DNA from: Metamycoplasma neophronis
GTDB lineage: Bacteria > Bacillota_I > Bacilli_A > Mycoplasmatales > Metamycoplasmataceae
Length of the DNA: 34,582 nucleotides
NCBI RefSeq assembly: GCF_006491995.1
Contig: NZ_VHHP01000006.1
Location: forward strand, 1-34,582
Direction of reading: 5' to 3'
Shown: positions 1 through 13,056 of the stretch, piece after piece
Position numbering within the stretch: the stretch's first letter is position 1
Layout of the letters: each line of letters begins with the position of its first letter
Notes under the pieces: model-generated
What the model was told of the DNA's origin: nothing
What the model saw: only the letters and a program-made list of their open reading frames with translations
Database searches by the model: none
Program-made: the position numbers and the translations under genes

Positions 1-363
1 CAGCTAGGTCGTTTTATTAATTAATCATTTTAAGTTTTACCAAAGTTAAAATATAAAAAATAAAAGGGCAAAAAATAAATTAGATTAAATGAATAAAAGA
101 TAGATTTTACGACTTTATAAAAATATTAAAAAACTAGTTAATTGAAATATTTAAATGAAATATAAACATTTAAATAATGAACGATTTGTTTGCCTCTATT
201 ATTGAGGCATTAATAATTATATTATTATTTTTAGAACAATATACAAAAAAAATTAACTTTTAGCAATTTTTTTAACAAATAAAATTTTGCAATTTTAATG
301 ACATTTTTATGGAAGATTTAGAAATTTTTTTGTGTTTTAAAATAATAATTAATTTTATAGTTT
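1..363. other. AT-rich intergenic stretch, no supported gene
   Basis: There is no convincing gene here. The first 24 bases on plus read QLGRFIN and then TAA, so they could be the last codons of a plus-strand gene that begins outside the window, but eight codons cannot prove it. A short hairpin sits at 191-209 (TGCCTC, seven-base loop, GAGGCA) without a T-tract. Otherwise I see only A/T-rich sequence. Confidence 0.4.
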
Positions 364-396
364 AAAAAATAGTTCGCGGTCGGCGAACTATTTTTT
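364..396 (-). terminator. Intrinsic terminator of rplU-rpmA
   Basis: This is a perfect 14-bp inverted repeat (364-377 and 383-396) around the loop GGTCG, with A-tracts and T-tracts at the two ends. It begins three bases after the rpmA stop codon on minus. The A/T tracts on both sides mean it could also stop transcription arriving on plus. Confidence 0.9.
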
Positions 397-398
397 TA

Positions 399-674
399 CT
401 ATTTAGTTTTATTTGCTAATTGTTCTTCTGTGTAAACTGAAGCAAATTTTCTGTTGATTCTGTTTTCGAATTTAACAATTCCATCGATTAACGCAAATAG
501 AGTATCATCTTTTCCACGACCAACATTGTTGCCTGGGAAAATTTTTGTTCCTCTTTGTCTATAGATAATGCTTCCCGCTGAAACAAATTGACCGTCAGTA
601 GCTTTAACGCCTAATCTTCTACCGGCTGAATCTCTACTATTAGAGGTTGTTCCACCTGATTTCGTATGTGCCAT
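399..674 (-). CDS. rpmA: 50S ribosomal protein L27
   Basis: L27 is a large-subunit ribosomal protein whose N-terminal tail reaches towards the peptidyl-transferase centre. The 91-residue protein opens [20 protein letters not shown], matching the bacterial L27 start, followed by [14 protein letters not shown] and [11 protein letters not shown] family blocks. The protein starts directly at MAHTK: the cleavable N-terminal extension of Firmicutes L27, removed by the Prp protease, is absent. The prp gene that usually sits between rplU and rpmA in Firmicutes is also missing. Only two bases separate the rplU stop from this ATG, so the AAGG ribosome-binding site lies inside the end of rplU and translation is probably coupled. 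The gene ends just before a strong terminator. Confidence 0.97.
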   Translation of the reverse strand: MAHTKSGGTTSNSRDSAGRRLGVKATDGQFVSAGSIIYRQRGTKIFPGNNVGRGKDDTLFALIDGIVKFENRINRKFASVYTEEQLANKTK

Positions 675-676
675 AA

Positions 677-979
677 CTATTTAACCTTTATTTCTGAGAT
701 TTTAACTCTTGTATATGGTTGACGGTGTCCTAATTTACGTTTGTGGGTTGATTTAGCATTGTGTCTATAAACAATAATTTTTTTTGCTTTACCTTGTTTT
801 TCGATGGTTCCTAAAACAGAAGCTTTTTCTACAAAAGGTGTACCAATTTTATCATCTAGAGCTAAAACTCTGTCAAATACAACTTGTTCACCCTCGTTGC
901 CTTCGATTTTTTCGATGTAAATAACATCGCCGGCTTTAACAAGTAATTGTTTTCCACCAGTTTCGATAATTGCAAACAT
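677..979 (-). CDS. rplU: 50S ribosomal protein L21
   Basis: L21 is a large-subunit protein that binds 23S rRNA. The 100-residue product has the hallmark start [11 protein letters not shown], the internal [11 protein letters not shown] segment and the C-terminal [16 protein letters not shown] motif, and it has the usual length. A strong GGAGG ribosome-binding site lies seven bases before the ATG. It is the first gene of the rplU-rpmA operon and is preceded by a -10 box and a leader of about 87 nt that can fold, suggesting autoregulation by L21. Confidence 0.98.
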   Translation of the reverse strand: MFAIIETGGKQLLVKAGDVIYIEKIEGNEGEQVVFDRVLALDDKIGTPFVEKASVLGTIEKQGKAKKIIVYRHNAKSTHKRKLGHRQPYTRVKISEIKVK

Positions 980-1066
980 GTGTGAGCCTCCTTATATTTT
1001 GTCGCATCCTTGAGGTACTATAAAATAGTTTGTAAACCTGTTTAGTATGGTTACTCTATAAGTAAC
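980..1066 (-). promoter_or_regulatory. Candidate L21 leader (structured 5' UTR of rplU)
   Basis: Between the predicted transcription start (about 1066) and the rplU ATG the minus-strand RNA can form two hairpins. One is GTTACT/AGTAAC (1050-1066). The other is a longer element with AGGT/ACCT outside (1013-1016 with 1036-1039), a six-base bulge and ACTAT/ATAGT inside (1017-1021 with 1025-1029). The SD sequence follows. Known L21 leaders in Firmicutes sit at the same place. I assign it from position and folding only, not from a consensus match. Confidence 0.5.
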
Positions 1067-1072
1067 GAATAT

Positions 1073-1078
1073 ATTATA
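1073..1078 (-). promoter_or_regulatory. -10 box of the rplU promoter
   Basis: TATAAT on minus, about seven bases before the predicted 5' hairpin of the rplU leader. No good -35 is visible, which is common in mycoplasmas. Confidence 0.6.
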
Positions 1079-1088
1079 CAACATAATC

Positions 1089-1122
1089 AAAAAAAGCACC
1101 TTATTATTTGGCGCTTTTTTTT
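1089..1122 (-). terminator. Intrinsic terminator of rpoBC
   Basis: On minus the RNA reads AAAAAAGCGCC, an eight-base loop, then GGUGC and a U-tract. All stem positions pair if one G-U is allowed, whereas the plus strand would have an A-C mismatch, so this is oriented for rpoC, whose stop lies eight bases upstream. Confidence 0.85.
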
Positions 1123-1129
1123 ATTCTTT

Positions 1130-5514
<4,385 letters not shown>

Positions 5515-5515
<1 letters not shown>

Positions 5516-8500
5516 TATTCGGCTCCTCCTTCAAATTCTTGATAGTATTTAGTATCAATTCTTTCAGCTTCGTCATCAATAGCATCGGTACCATCATTTT
5601 CGTGAGCTTCAAGTTTAATACCCAAACCACGTAGTTCGTATGCTAAAACGTTGAATGATTCTGGCATACCAGGTTTTGGCAATTTAGTTTTACGAGCTAA
5701 AGCGTTGTATAGTTGGTTACGTCCAATGATATTGTCTGATTTGTATGTCAATAATTCTTGTAATACGTTTGATGCACCATAAGATTCAATAGCTCAAGTT
5801 TCCATTTCTCCAAATCTTTGTCCCCCGTTTTGTGATTTACCTCCAAGAGGTTGTTGGGTAATAAGCGAGTATGGACCAACTGAACGTGCGTGCATTTTGT
5901 CATCAACCATGTGGTAAAGTTTTAGATAGTACATAATACCAACTGAAATAGGATGATCAAATGGTTCACCAGTTTGACCATTATATACTGTTGTTTTTCC
6001 GGTTGGATTTAAGTCAGCTTCTTCTAAAATTTCCTTAATTTGGTTGTGAGTAATACCGTCAAAAATTGGGGTAACAAATTTAGTATTTAGTTTTTTAGCA
6101 GCTAAACCTAAGTGAAGTTCTAGAACTTGTCCAATGTTCATACGTGAAGGAACACCTTGAGGATTTAATACGATATCCAAAGGAGTACCGTCTTCTAGAT
6201 ATGGCATTTCTTCAACTGGTAATACGATCGAAACAACCCCTTTGTTACCGTGACGTCCAGCCATTTTATCCCCGACTTTGATTTTACGTTTTTGTGCGAT
6301 TGATACTTTAACGATTTTTTCGATACCATCTTCTAATTGGTCACCAAATTCACGTGATAGAACTTCAACTGCTACAACAGTTCCGTTATGTCCGTGTTTT
6401 ACTTTAAGAGATGTATCTTTTCTTGAAGCAGTTTTTTGTCCAAAAATTGCTGCCATCAATTTTTCTTCTGGAGTCGGATTTTCTTCACCTTTTGGTGATG
6501 TTCTACCAACTAAAATATCTCCAGCGCTAACTTCTGAACCAACTCTAACGATTCCATCTTCGCCCAAGAAACGTTTTGAGTAGTTAGAAACGTTTGGAAT
6601 ATCGCTTGTTAAAATATCTTCTCCAGCTTTTGAATGTCTGAATTGGATAGTTTGTTCTTCGATATAAATTGAGGTATAAACGTCATCTTTAACTAATCTT
6701 TCAGATAACACAACGGCATCTTCATAGTTATATCCGTGTCAAGTTGTAAAACCAACTAATACGTTTTTACCTAAAGCCATTTCTCCATTTTTCATTGATG
6801 GACCATCAACTAATAAATCGCCGGCTTTAATTTCTTGTCCGACCTTAACTATTGGAACTTGGTGAATTAGAGTTCCTTGGTTAGATCTTTCAAATGTTCT
6901 TAAATGATAAATATCACTCTTTGTTGCTCCATGAGGAGTGATTTTAATTACATCAGCATCAACATAGTTAACAATACCGTCTCTTGTTGCACGAATATTT
7001 GTTGAAGAATATTTAGCAATGTCAGCTTCTACACCAGTTGCAACTAATGGTGCTTCTGGGAATAAAACAGGAACTGCTTGACGTTGCATGTTAGAACCCA
7101 TAAGTGCCCGGTTAGCATCGTCATTTTCCAAGAATGGAATAGCAGAAGCAGCAATAGAAGTCATTTGACGGTTTGAAACCCCGATAAAGTCAACTTCTTC
7201 AGCTTTAACTTCGATATATTCATTATCACGTCTTACCATTACTTTTTCATCAGTAATAGTGTTGTTTTCGATGTGAACGGTTGATTGAGCAAAAGTATAG
7301 CCTGCTTCTTCGATAGCTGTTAAATATACTGGTTTAGTAAAATCAACAACTTTATTTTTAACTCTAAAATATGGAGATTGAATAAAGCCATATTTGTCAA
7401 TTTGAGCAAATGATGCTAAGTTAAGAATCAAACCGATGTTTGGACCTTCAGGAGTTTCAATTGGACAAATACGTCCGAAGTGAGTTGGGTGAACGTCACG
7501 AACTTCAAATTGTGCGGTGTCACGGTTAAGACCTCTTGGTCCAAGTGATGTAATTCTACGTTTGTTTGAAATTTCTGCTAATGGGTTACATTGGTCCATG
7601 AATTGTGATAATTTTGATGTATTAAAGAATGATTTAAATTGGTTAAAAATAGGTTTGTTATTAGTTACATTCTTTGGTGTAATCTTATCAATGTCTTTAG
7701 TAGAAATTCTTTCTTTGGTATTTTTTTCTAATTTGATTAAACCAACTCTAAATTGGTTTTGTAATAATTCTCCAATTGTAACAATTCTTTTGTTAATTAA
7801 TGAATCGGGGTCATCATCAACTCCGACTTTTGATAATAAATTAAAGTAGTATGAAATTGTTGCAATTAAATCTGGGATTAATAGAAAGTTTTCATGTGAG
7901 GTAGGATCGTTTCCCAATACAAGAACTTTATTATCATGGTTCATATCATTTTCAGTTGGGTAAATTCAAACCTTAGGAACTGACAAACGATCGAATAATG
8001 AATCATTTCCTGGAACATCAATTTGGCTTCCGTATACTTGATAATCCACATCTGGTAGACGTCACATAGGAATAATGCCTTGTTTGAATTCTTCATGAAT
8101 TTTACGAGCCATTTCTCATGTAATGAACGAACCCTTTTCATATAGTAGTTCGCCATCTGATGAAAAAATGTTTTCTGCTAGATATGAATTAGCAATTCTT
8201 TCCATAACATTAAGTTTACGATTTAATGTAAAACGACCGGTTTCGGTTAAGTTATATCTTTTTTCGTTAAATAATGTTGATGGAATAAGGTTACGCGCTG
8301 ATTCAGCTGTCATCCGGTCACCTTTTCTGATTAAACGGTAGATAGCTTCTTGCGCTTCACGAGTAACCATTTGCGCATCTGGTCCGACAATTTTATCTTT
8401 TTTAAATGTTTCTTCTAATTCAGGAATTTCACCGAACATACTTCTAATGCCTTTTTCGGTAAATCCTAATGCTTTTAGAAATGTGGTTAATAAAAATGAT

Positions 8501-9108
8501 TTATTTTTGTCGATATGGATTTTTACGGTATCGGCACTTGATGAAGTTACCTTGTGATAAATTTCAACTCATGAACCGATTTGTGGAATAATTTCAACTT
8601 TGTTAAATAAGTCGTTAGCTTGTTTATTTCTAACGTTAAGTCCAAAGTATGCTCCGGTTGAACGAATTAATTGAGAAACAATAACTTTTTCTGATCCGTT
8701 AATGATGAATGAACCACCGTAAGTCATAATAGGAATTTCAGCAAAAACAACTTCTGAGTCCTCAACTTCACCGGTTTCGATGTTGATTTGTCTTAATCTT
8801 GCTTTTAATTTTCCTTGATATGATGACCCTTTTTGTTTAGCTTCTTTAATGCATTCAAATTCTGATTTTTTAGGATATTCAAAGTGAGCTGAATTATAAA
8901 TGTATTCGATTCTAACTTTTCCATTAGCTTCGATTGGATAAATGTTTCTTAACTCTTCTTCGATGCCTTCTTTAATAAATTTTTCAACAGAATCTCTTTG
9001 CATTTCTAAAAAGTCAGGGGTATCAAATTTCTTTTGACTAATTGAGTAGTCTCTTCTCTCGGTAATAGGACCAAACTTTCTGATTTCGTATTTAGATTTA
9101 TTCACCAT
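5515..9108 (-). CDS. rpoB: DNA-directed RNA polymerase subunit beta
   Basis: This 1197-residue protein is the second large catalytic subunit of RNA polymerase. The rifampicin-pocket region reads [19 protein letters not shown] followed by ITSLGPRGL and [18 protein letters not shown], all family hallmarks. The residue equivalent to E. coli His526 is Asn515 (AAC, complement of 7564-7566), the change tied to natural rifampicin resistance in mollicutes. The C-terminus has [15 protein letters not shown] and ends in an acidic tail. TGA codons are read as Trp. The ATG at 9106-9108 has a GAGG ribosome-binding site eight bases upstream. The gene has its own promoter region, separated from rplL by a terminator, and overlaps rpoC by one base. 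Confidence 0.98.
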
Positions 9109-9136
9109 ATCTTACCTCATGTTTCTTAGATTTTTA

Positions 9137-9168
9137 ATTATAAAAATTTGTATTTTTTTTAAATTATA
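9137..9168 (-). promoter_or_regulatory. rpoB promoter region with two -10 boxes
   Basis: Two TATAAT hexamers on minus (9163-9168 and 9137-9142) lie upstream of rpoB and downstream of the rplL terminator, so rpoBC is probably transcribed partly from its own start. No clear -35 is seen for either. Confidence 0.5.
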
Positions 9169-9181
9169 TTCAGTTTTTATG

Positions 9182-9211
9182 TTATTTATATATACACGTA
9201 TATATAAATAA
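9182..9211. repeat. Perfect 30-bp palindrome between rplL and rpoB
   Basis: Two 14-base arms (9182-9195 and 9198-9211) are exact reverse complements around the dinucleotide AC. The arms read TTATTTATATATAC. It lies between the rplL terminator and the rpoB -10 boxes. It could be a protein-binding operator or a transcript hairpin. AT-rich sequence makes chance palindromes more likely, but arms of 14 without mismatch are notable. Confidence 0.6.
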
Positions 9212-9217
9212 AAAAGA

Positions 9218-9245
9218 CAAAAAAGGCTTTAAAAGCCTATTTTTG
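9218..9245 (-). terminator. Intrinsic terminator after rplL
   Basis: On minus AGGCTT and AAGCCT pair around a short loop and are followed by six T. It starts 14 bases past the rplL stop and divides rplJL from rpoBC. Confidence 0.8.
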
Positions 9246-9258
9246 CATTATTTTATGA

Positions 9259-9630
9259 TTAGTCTAAAGTAACTTCAGCGCCAACTTCAGCTAATTTAGC
9301 TTTGATAGCTTCAGCTTCTTCTTTTTTAGCATTTTCTTTTAGAACTGCAGGAGCTGATTCAACTAATTTTTTAGCGTCCATTAGACCTAAACCTAATAAG
9401 TCTTTAACAACTTTAATAACGTTTAGTTTGTTTCCACCGTCTGATTTTAATGTAACGTTGAAAACAGATTTTTCTTCAGCAGCTTCAGCAGCAGCTGGAG
9501 CAGCAGCAGCTACAACAGCAGTAGGATCAATACCGAATTCTTCTTTTAATCCTTCTACTAATTCCATAACTTCTTTAATGTTCATTTCTTTTAATGCTGA
9601 AACAAATTCTTCTTTTGTTAATTTTGCCAT
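9259..9630 (-). CDS. rplL: 50S ribosomal protein L7/L12
   Basis: L7/L12 forms the flexible stalk dimers on L10 that recruit translation factors such as EF-G. The 123-residue acidic protein has the N-terminal dimerisation region [16 protein letters not shown], an Ala-rich hinge ([13 protein letters not shown]) near residues 42-54, and the C-terminal domain with [20 protein letters not shown]. Length and order match the family. An AAGGAG ribosome-binding site precedes the ATG. It is the second gene of the rplJ-rplL operon, 27 bases after rplJ, and is followed by a terminator. Confidence 0.98.
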   Translation of the reverse strand: MAKLTKEEFVSALKEMNIKEVMELVEGLKEEFGIDPTAVVAAAAPAAAEAAEEKSVFNVTLKSDGGNKLNVIKVVKDLLGLGLMDAKKLVESAPAVLKENAKKEEAEAIKAKLAEVGAEVTLD

Positions 9631-9657
9631 AATATTTTCTCCTTATGTGTTAATTAA

Positions 9658-10155
9658 TTATTCAGATACTTTTCCTTGTTTAACTAACTCATTTAGACCA
9701 ATAGCTAAGTTTCTGATTGGTGCTAATAGTGAGTTTCCTAGAATCATCAATGATTCTTCGTATGAAGGAAGTTTTGCGATTTCGTCTAATGCTTTAGCAT
9801 CAACTACATTGTTTTCGTAGATACCAGCTACTAATTCTAATGCTGGGAATTGTTTTTTAAATTTAACTAAAGTTTTTAATGAACTTAAATCATCTTCTTT
9901 AGCAAAAGCATAAATGTTTTGTCCTACTAAAGCGTCGTTTAATTCAGCTTTACCTAGTTGAGAAAGAGCTTGTTTAACAAGTCTGTTTTTGTAAACTTTT
10001 AATAAAACACCGGCTTTAGCTAATTCATTACGAATGGTTTGTAATGAAACTACGTCTAATGTTTTGTAATTTACAACGTATAAAGCTTTAGATTCATTTA
10101 AGTTTTTAGCGATTTCATCAACTACTAAAACTTTAGCATCTCTTAAAGCACTCAT
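9658..10155 (-). CDS. rplJ: 50S ribosomal protein L10
   Basis: L10 is the stalk base that binds 23S rRNA and carries the L7/L12 dimers. The product is 165 residues, the usual length, with the conserved N-terminal half (YVVNYKTLDVVSLQTIRNEL, then LLKVYKNRLVKQAL). A near-ideal GGAGG ribosome-binding site lies before the ATG. An L10-type RNA leader precedes the gene, so expression of rplJL is probably controlled by binding of L10 or L10-L12 to its own mRNA. Confidence 0.97.
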   Translation of the reverse strand: MSALRDAKVLVVDEIAKNLNESKALYVVNYKTLDVVSLQTIRNELAKAGVLLKVYKNRLVKQALSQLGKAELNDALVGQNIYAFAKEDDLSSLKTLVKFKKQFPALELVAGIYENNVVDAKALDEIAKLPSYEESLMILGNSLLAPIRNLAIGLNELVKQGKVSE

Positions 10156-10249
10156 TTTTCCTCCTATATATTAATTTTGCAATATCCAAAAAAGTAAACA
10201 TACTTGGTAACCTTATTAAGCTTACGCCGTTACTGTCTTCATATATTGC
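10156..10249 (-). promoter_or_regulatory. Ribosomal protein L10 leader RNA
   Basis: The predicted transcript begins with GCAATAT, which pairs perfectly with ATATTGC near the SD (10243-10249 with 10179-10185), forming a long closing stem. Inside it, AGACAGTAAC (about 10229-10238) faces GGTTACC (10206-10212), giving at least five pairs, in the order known for L10 leaders. Promoter, stem start and gene identity all agree. Confidence 0.75.
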
Positions 10250-10255
10250 GTGCTT

Positions 10256-10261
10256 ATTATA
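10256..10261 (-). promoter_or_regulatory. -10 box of the rplJ promoter
   Basis: TATAAT on minus, six bases before the closing stem of the L10 leader, which places the likely start site at about 10249. No clear -35. Confidence 0.65.
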
Positions 10262-10310
10262 CCACATATAAAATATATAAATGATATTTTTTGGTTTTTT
10301 ACATAGTAAA

Positions 10311-11789
10311 CTATTTTTGAAATAATTTTGTGCTTTCATAATAAGGGTCTTGTGTTAAATTAAGTCCTATTTTAGCAAAAGTTTCTTGATCGGTATGCGA
10401 CAAAATTACGGTTGAATGAACTTCACAGCCTTTTAATGAGTTAAGCTTTTCCAGTGCCTTTTGTGAATTAATGTCATTTTGCGCACTAATGGTTAGGGCT
10501 ATTAATGTTTCATTTAAATGCAACCTAGGATTAGAATTCTTAAATGTATTTATTTTTAAATTTTGCAATGATGTAATAATGTCTTTATTTAACAAATCAA
10601 TTTTGTCGGGAATATTTGCCAAATATTTAAGAGCATTTAATAAAGCTGCCGAATTTGAACCCATTAATTCAGTTGTTTTGCCATAAACTGTATAGCCGTC
10701 AGGCAGTGTAATTGCTGTAGCCGGCAATTTGTTTAAATCGGCCACGTTTCTTGCTTTAAATATGCAAGGACGTAAATTAAAATTAATGTGATTATCATTA
10801 ATAATTTTCTCAATACGTTCAATTGTTTTATATGGAGTCAAGTCGCGTTTGAATTCCACGAGCGATTTGAAATAACGACGAATAATTTCTTTATTTGCTG
10901 CCAAATGACATTCATCTAAATTATCAATGCAGAACCCTACCATATTTACTCCCATGTCTGTCGGTGATGCATAAGGGCTAATACCATAAATCTTTTTGAA
11001 TAACGAATTCAGAACAGGAAACGCCTCAAGATCACGGTTATAATTAGTTGTAATTGTGTGGTATTTTCTTTCATGATAATAATCAATCATATTTTTATCA
11101 GCCAGATCTGCCGTTGCCGCTTCATAAGCTAAATTGATAGGGTCATTCAATGCTAAATTTCAAACTGGAAATGTTTCAAATTTGGCATATCCAGAAGTTT
11201 TATTCATTAAACTATCATGATATAGCTGACTTAAAGCAACTGCCAACTTCCCCGAACCAGGTCCTGGCGCAGTAATAATAATTAATTCTTTTTTTACATC
11301 AATATAATCATTTTTCCCGAATCCATCTTTTGAAATAATGAAATTAACATCGTTGGGATAATTCTTAATTGGATAGTGTCTTGAAACTTTAATACCTAAA
11401 TTCTCTAAACGTTTTTTAAATTTATTAACCAAAGTATTCTGTTTATATTTTGTAATTACGACGTTTTGAATATATAACCCAAGGCTTCTAAACGTGTCAA
11501 TTAATCTCAAAACATCTTGGTCATAACTAATTCCGATATCACTCCGCATCTTATTTTTAATAATATCTTCTGATGAAATCGCAATAACTATTTCCACATG
11601 TTCTTTTAGTTTTAATAGCAGTTGCATTTTTGAATCCGATTCATATCCTGGCAAAATTCTTGTGGCATGAAAATCATCAAATAGTTTTCCGCCAAATTCC
11701 AAATATAAACGATTCCCAAATTGCTTAATTCTTTCATTTATTTTACTAGTTTGAATACGTAAATATTTTTTTAAATTAAATGGCCGCAT
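10311..11789 (-). CDS. UPF0371/DUF1846 family protein
   Basis: This is a 492-residue protein of the DUF1846 family (UPF0371), found in many Firmicutes and some Mollicutes. A family structure is known but no biochemical role is settled. One TGA (Trp) near codon 210 splits the frame under the standard code. Family signs are RILPGYESDSKMQLL-type segments in the first third, the loop APGPGSGK at residues 174-181 followed by LSQLYHD, and YGKTTELMGSNSAALLNALK in the second half. The ATG at 11787-11789 is chosen because AAAGG lies just upstream. It stands alone, divergent from the plus-strand membrane gene at 11858. I see no sign of damage. Confidence 0.9.
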
Positions 11790-11815
11790 TATATATCCTT
11801 TATTTAATAATATAA

Positions 11816-11821
11816 ATTATA
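11816..11821 (-). promoter_or_regulatory. -10 box of the DUF1846 gene
   Basis: TATAAT on minus in the divergent region, giving a predicted leader of about 20 nt that includes the AAAGG ribosome-binding site. Confidence 0.5.
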
Positions 11822-11843
11822 CTAATTTAACTGTAAAAAAATA

Positions 11844-11849
11844 TACAAT
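11844..11849 (+). promoter_or_regulatory. -10 box abutting the 11858 gene (leaderless start)
   Basis: TACAAT ends eight bases before the ATG, so transcription would start at or next to the start codon. No SD is present. Confidence 0.45.
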
Positions 11850-11857
11850 AATAGTAT

Positions 11858-12268
11858 ATGGATAAGGTTGCTAATAAGAATATGGAAAAAATAAAAAAAA
11901 TCTGGTTAGTTACAATAATTTTTCGTTGTATATCTATGTTTTTTTTATTCACTGCGATTATATTTAGCGCAATTGCTATTTTAAAACCTATCTTGGATAC
12001 AGAAGAACAAATAAAATCATTTGCCGAAGGTCACTTAATAATAGTATTTATAGCAGGCACTTTATTTTCACTTACATTTTTATTTGAATTTATTGGATAT
12101 ATATTAACAATAATTAGCTTTGCTAAGTCACATAAATTAATTGATAAGTTAGAAAAAATATTGATACTCATTAGCCTAATAATTGTCATGCCTTTATACT
12201 GATTATCGTTTATCATTATGTTTAAAATTTATCATAAAATTAAACTGAATTTAAGATGTGAAATCTAA
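11858..12268 (+). CDS. Small membrane protein, four predicted TM segments
   Basis: I do not recognise a family. The 136-residue protein has a short charged N-terminus, a hydrophobic segment at about 15-40 (VTIIFRCISMFFLFTAII), a second at about 60-80, a third at about 82-100 that is partly continuous with it, and a C-terminal one at about 110-128. A TGA at 12200-12202 is Trp, so the frame runs to TAA at 12266. There is no ribosome-binding site; a -10-like hexamer lies eight bases before the ATG, suggesting a leaderless mRNA. An alternative start is the Met at residue 9. The general plan (hydrophobic pairs around a short acidic loop) resembles the next gene, and distant paralogy is possible but not shown. 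Confidence 0.75.
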
Positions 12269-12426
12269 AAGATCATAATAAAATGTTTCGGTTTTTTAAT
12301 ATCAAATCGCATATAAATATGAAAGCATTTAGTCAATAGAAATAATATATTTTTTATTGCGCTTTAAGCTGTCTTATAGGAATATCTAAATATAGTAAAT
12401 TTAAAAAAAATAAAACAAAAAATTAA

Positions 12427-12432
12427 TATAAT
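12427..12432 (+). promoter_or_regulatory. -10 box of the 12464 gene
   Basis: TATAAT about 30 bases before the ATG, upstream of the AAGAAAGG ribosome-binding site. The 195-base gap between 12269 and 12463 holds nothing else that I can support. Confidence 0.5.
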
Positions 12433-12463
12433 TAAAATATAAAAATTATTAAGAAAGGTTAAA

Positions 12464-12976
12464 ATGAAAAGAATACGAACCGCCTCTGCCGCGGCCATAT
12501 CACTTAGAATAATTTCAGGATTATTTTTTGTTGCTGCAATAGTTGTATTTTTTGCAACTTCATTAAATCAAATTTCAAAATCCGAAAATAAAGAGGAATT
12601 TTTAAAAACTCACCTTGGTATATTGTGAGCTTTTGCCGGAATATTTTGAATGTCTATAATTTTAGGAATTTTAGGATACGTATTAACCATCCTAGCTATC
12701 GATAGAGCCTACAAAAGAAATGAAGTAGCACGTATTATCGGAATTATAGGTGTGATAATAATTCCATTATACATTTTATCGTTTGTAGCATTGTGCATCA
12801 TTTGTGCTAAAAATAGCGTCGCAAATGAAGAGGAAGAAAAAGAAGCATTAACTAGAACTGAGGCTCAAAAAATAGCGCAAGTAAATCAAAATGCTTACAT
12901 GATGTACCAAAATAATATGAATAATCAGGGACAACTTAATCAAAATTCTGACCCAACACAAAATAAAGAAATCTAG
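12464..12976 (+). CDS. Membrane protein with Asn/Gln-rich tail
   Basis: No family is recognised. The 170-residue product starts MKRIRTASAAAISLRIISG, with a positively charged start and TM segments at about 12-32, 55-78 and 88-118. It ends in a charged, low-complexity tail rich in Glu, Asn and Gln (EEEEKEALTRTE, then NNMNNQGQLNQNSD). Two TGA codons (near 12628 and 12649) are Trp. An AAGAAAGG ribosome-binding site fixes the start. The tail is most likely cytoplasmic by the positive-inside rule, but the topology is only a guess. A bidirectional terminator follows. Confidence 0.85.
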
Positions 12977-13021
12977 ATAAACAATAACTTTGGCAATTAA
13001 ATAATTAATAAAAAGCAATAC

Positions 13022-13047
13022 AAAAGCGCCGATATGGCGCTTTTTTT
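13022..13047. terminator. Bidirectional terminator
   Basis: AAAAGCGCC (13022-13030), loop GATAT, GGCGCTTTT (13036-13044) and further T. The A-tract on the other side makes it work for both the plus-strand gene ending at 12976 and the minus-strand gene ending at 13057. Confidence 0.9.
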
Positions 13048-13056
13048 ATTGCTGTT

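Noticed and set aside
1..24. End of a plus-strand gene (QLGRFIN-stop)
   Set aside because: Eight codons without upstream sequence cannot be told from chance.
7941..8156. 71-codon minus-strand ORF in a shifted frame inside rpoB
   Set aside because: It overlaps the true rpoB frame, which continues through 8116-8439.
9302..9820. Plus-strand ORF of 172 codons over rplL and rplJ
   Set aside because: It is antisense to two certain ribosomal protein genes and lacks an SD; it arises from the Ala-rich, low-complexity codons of rplL.
10133..10339. 68-codon minus-strand ORF upstream of rplJ
   Set aside because: It overlaps the L10 leader and both flanking genes, has no family resemblance, and conflicts with the leader promoter.
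11160..11789. UPF0371 gene split into two genes
   Set aside because: The break is a TGA in conserved context (PVWNLAL); code 4 joins the two parts.
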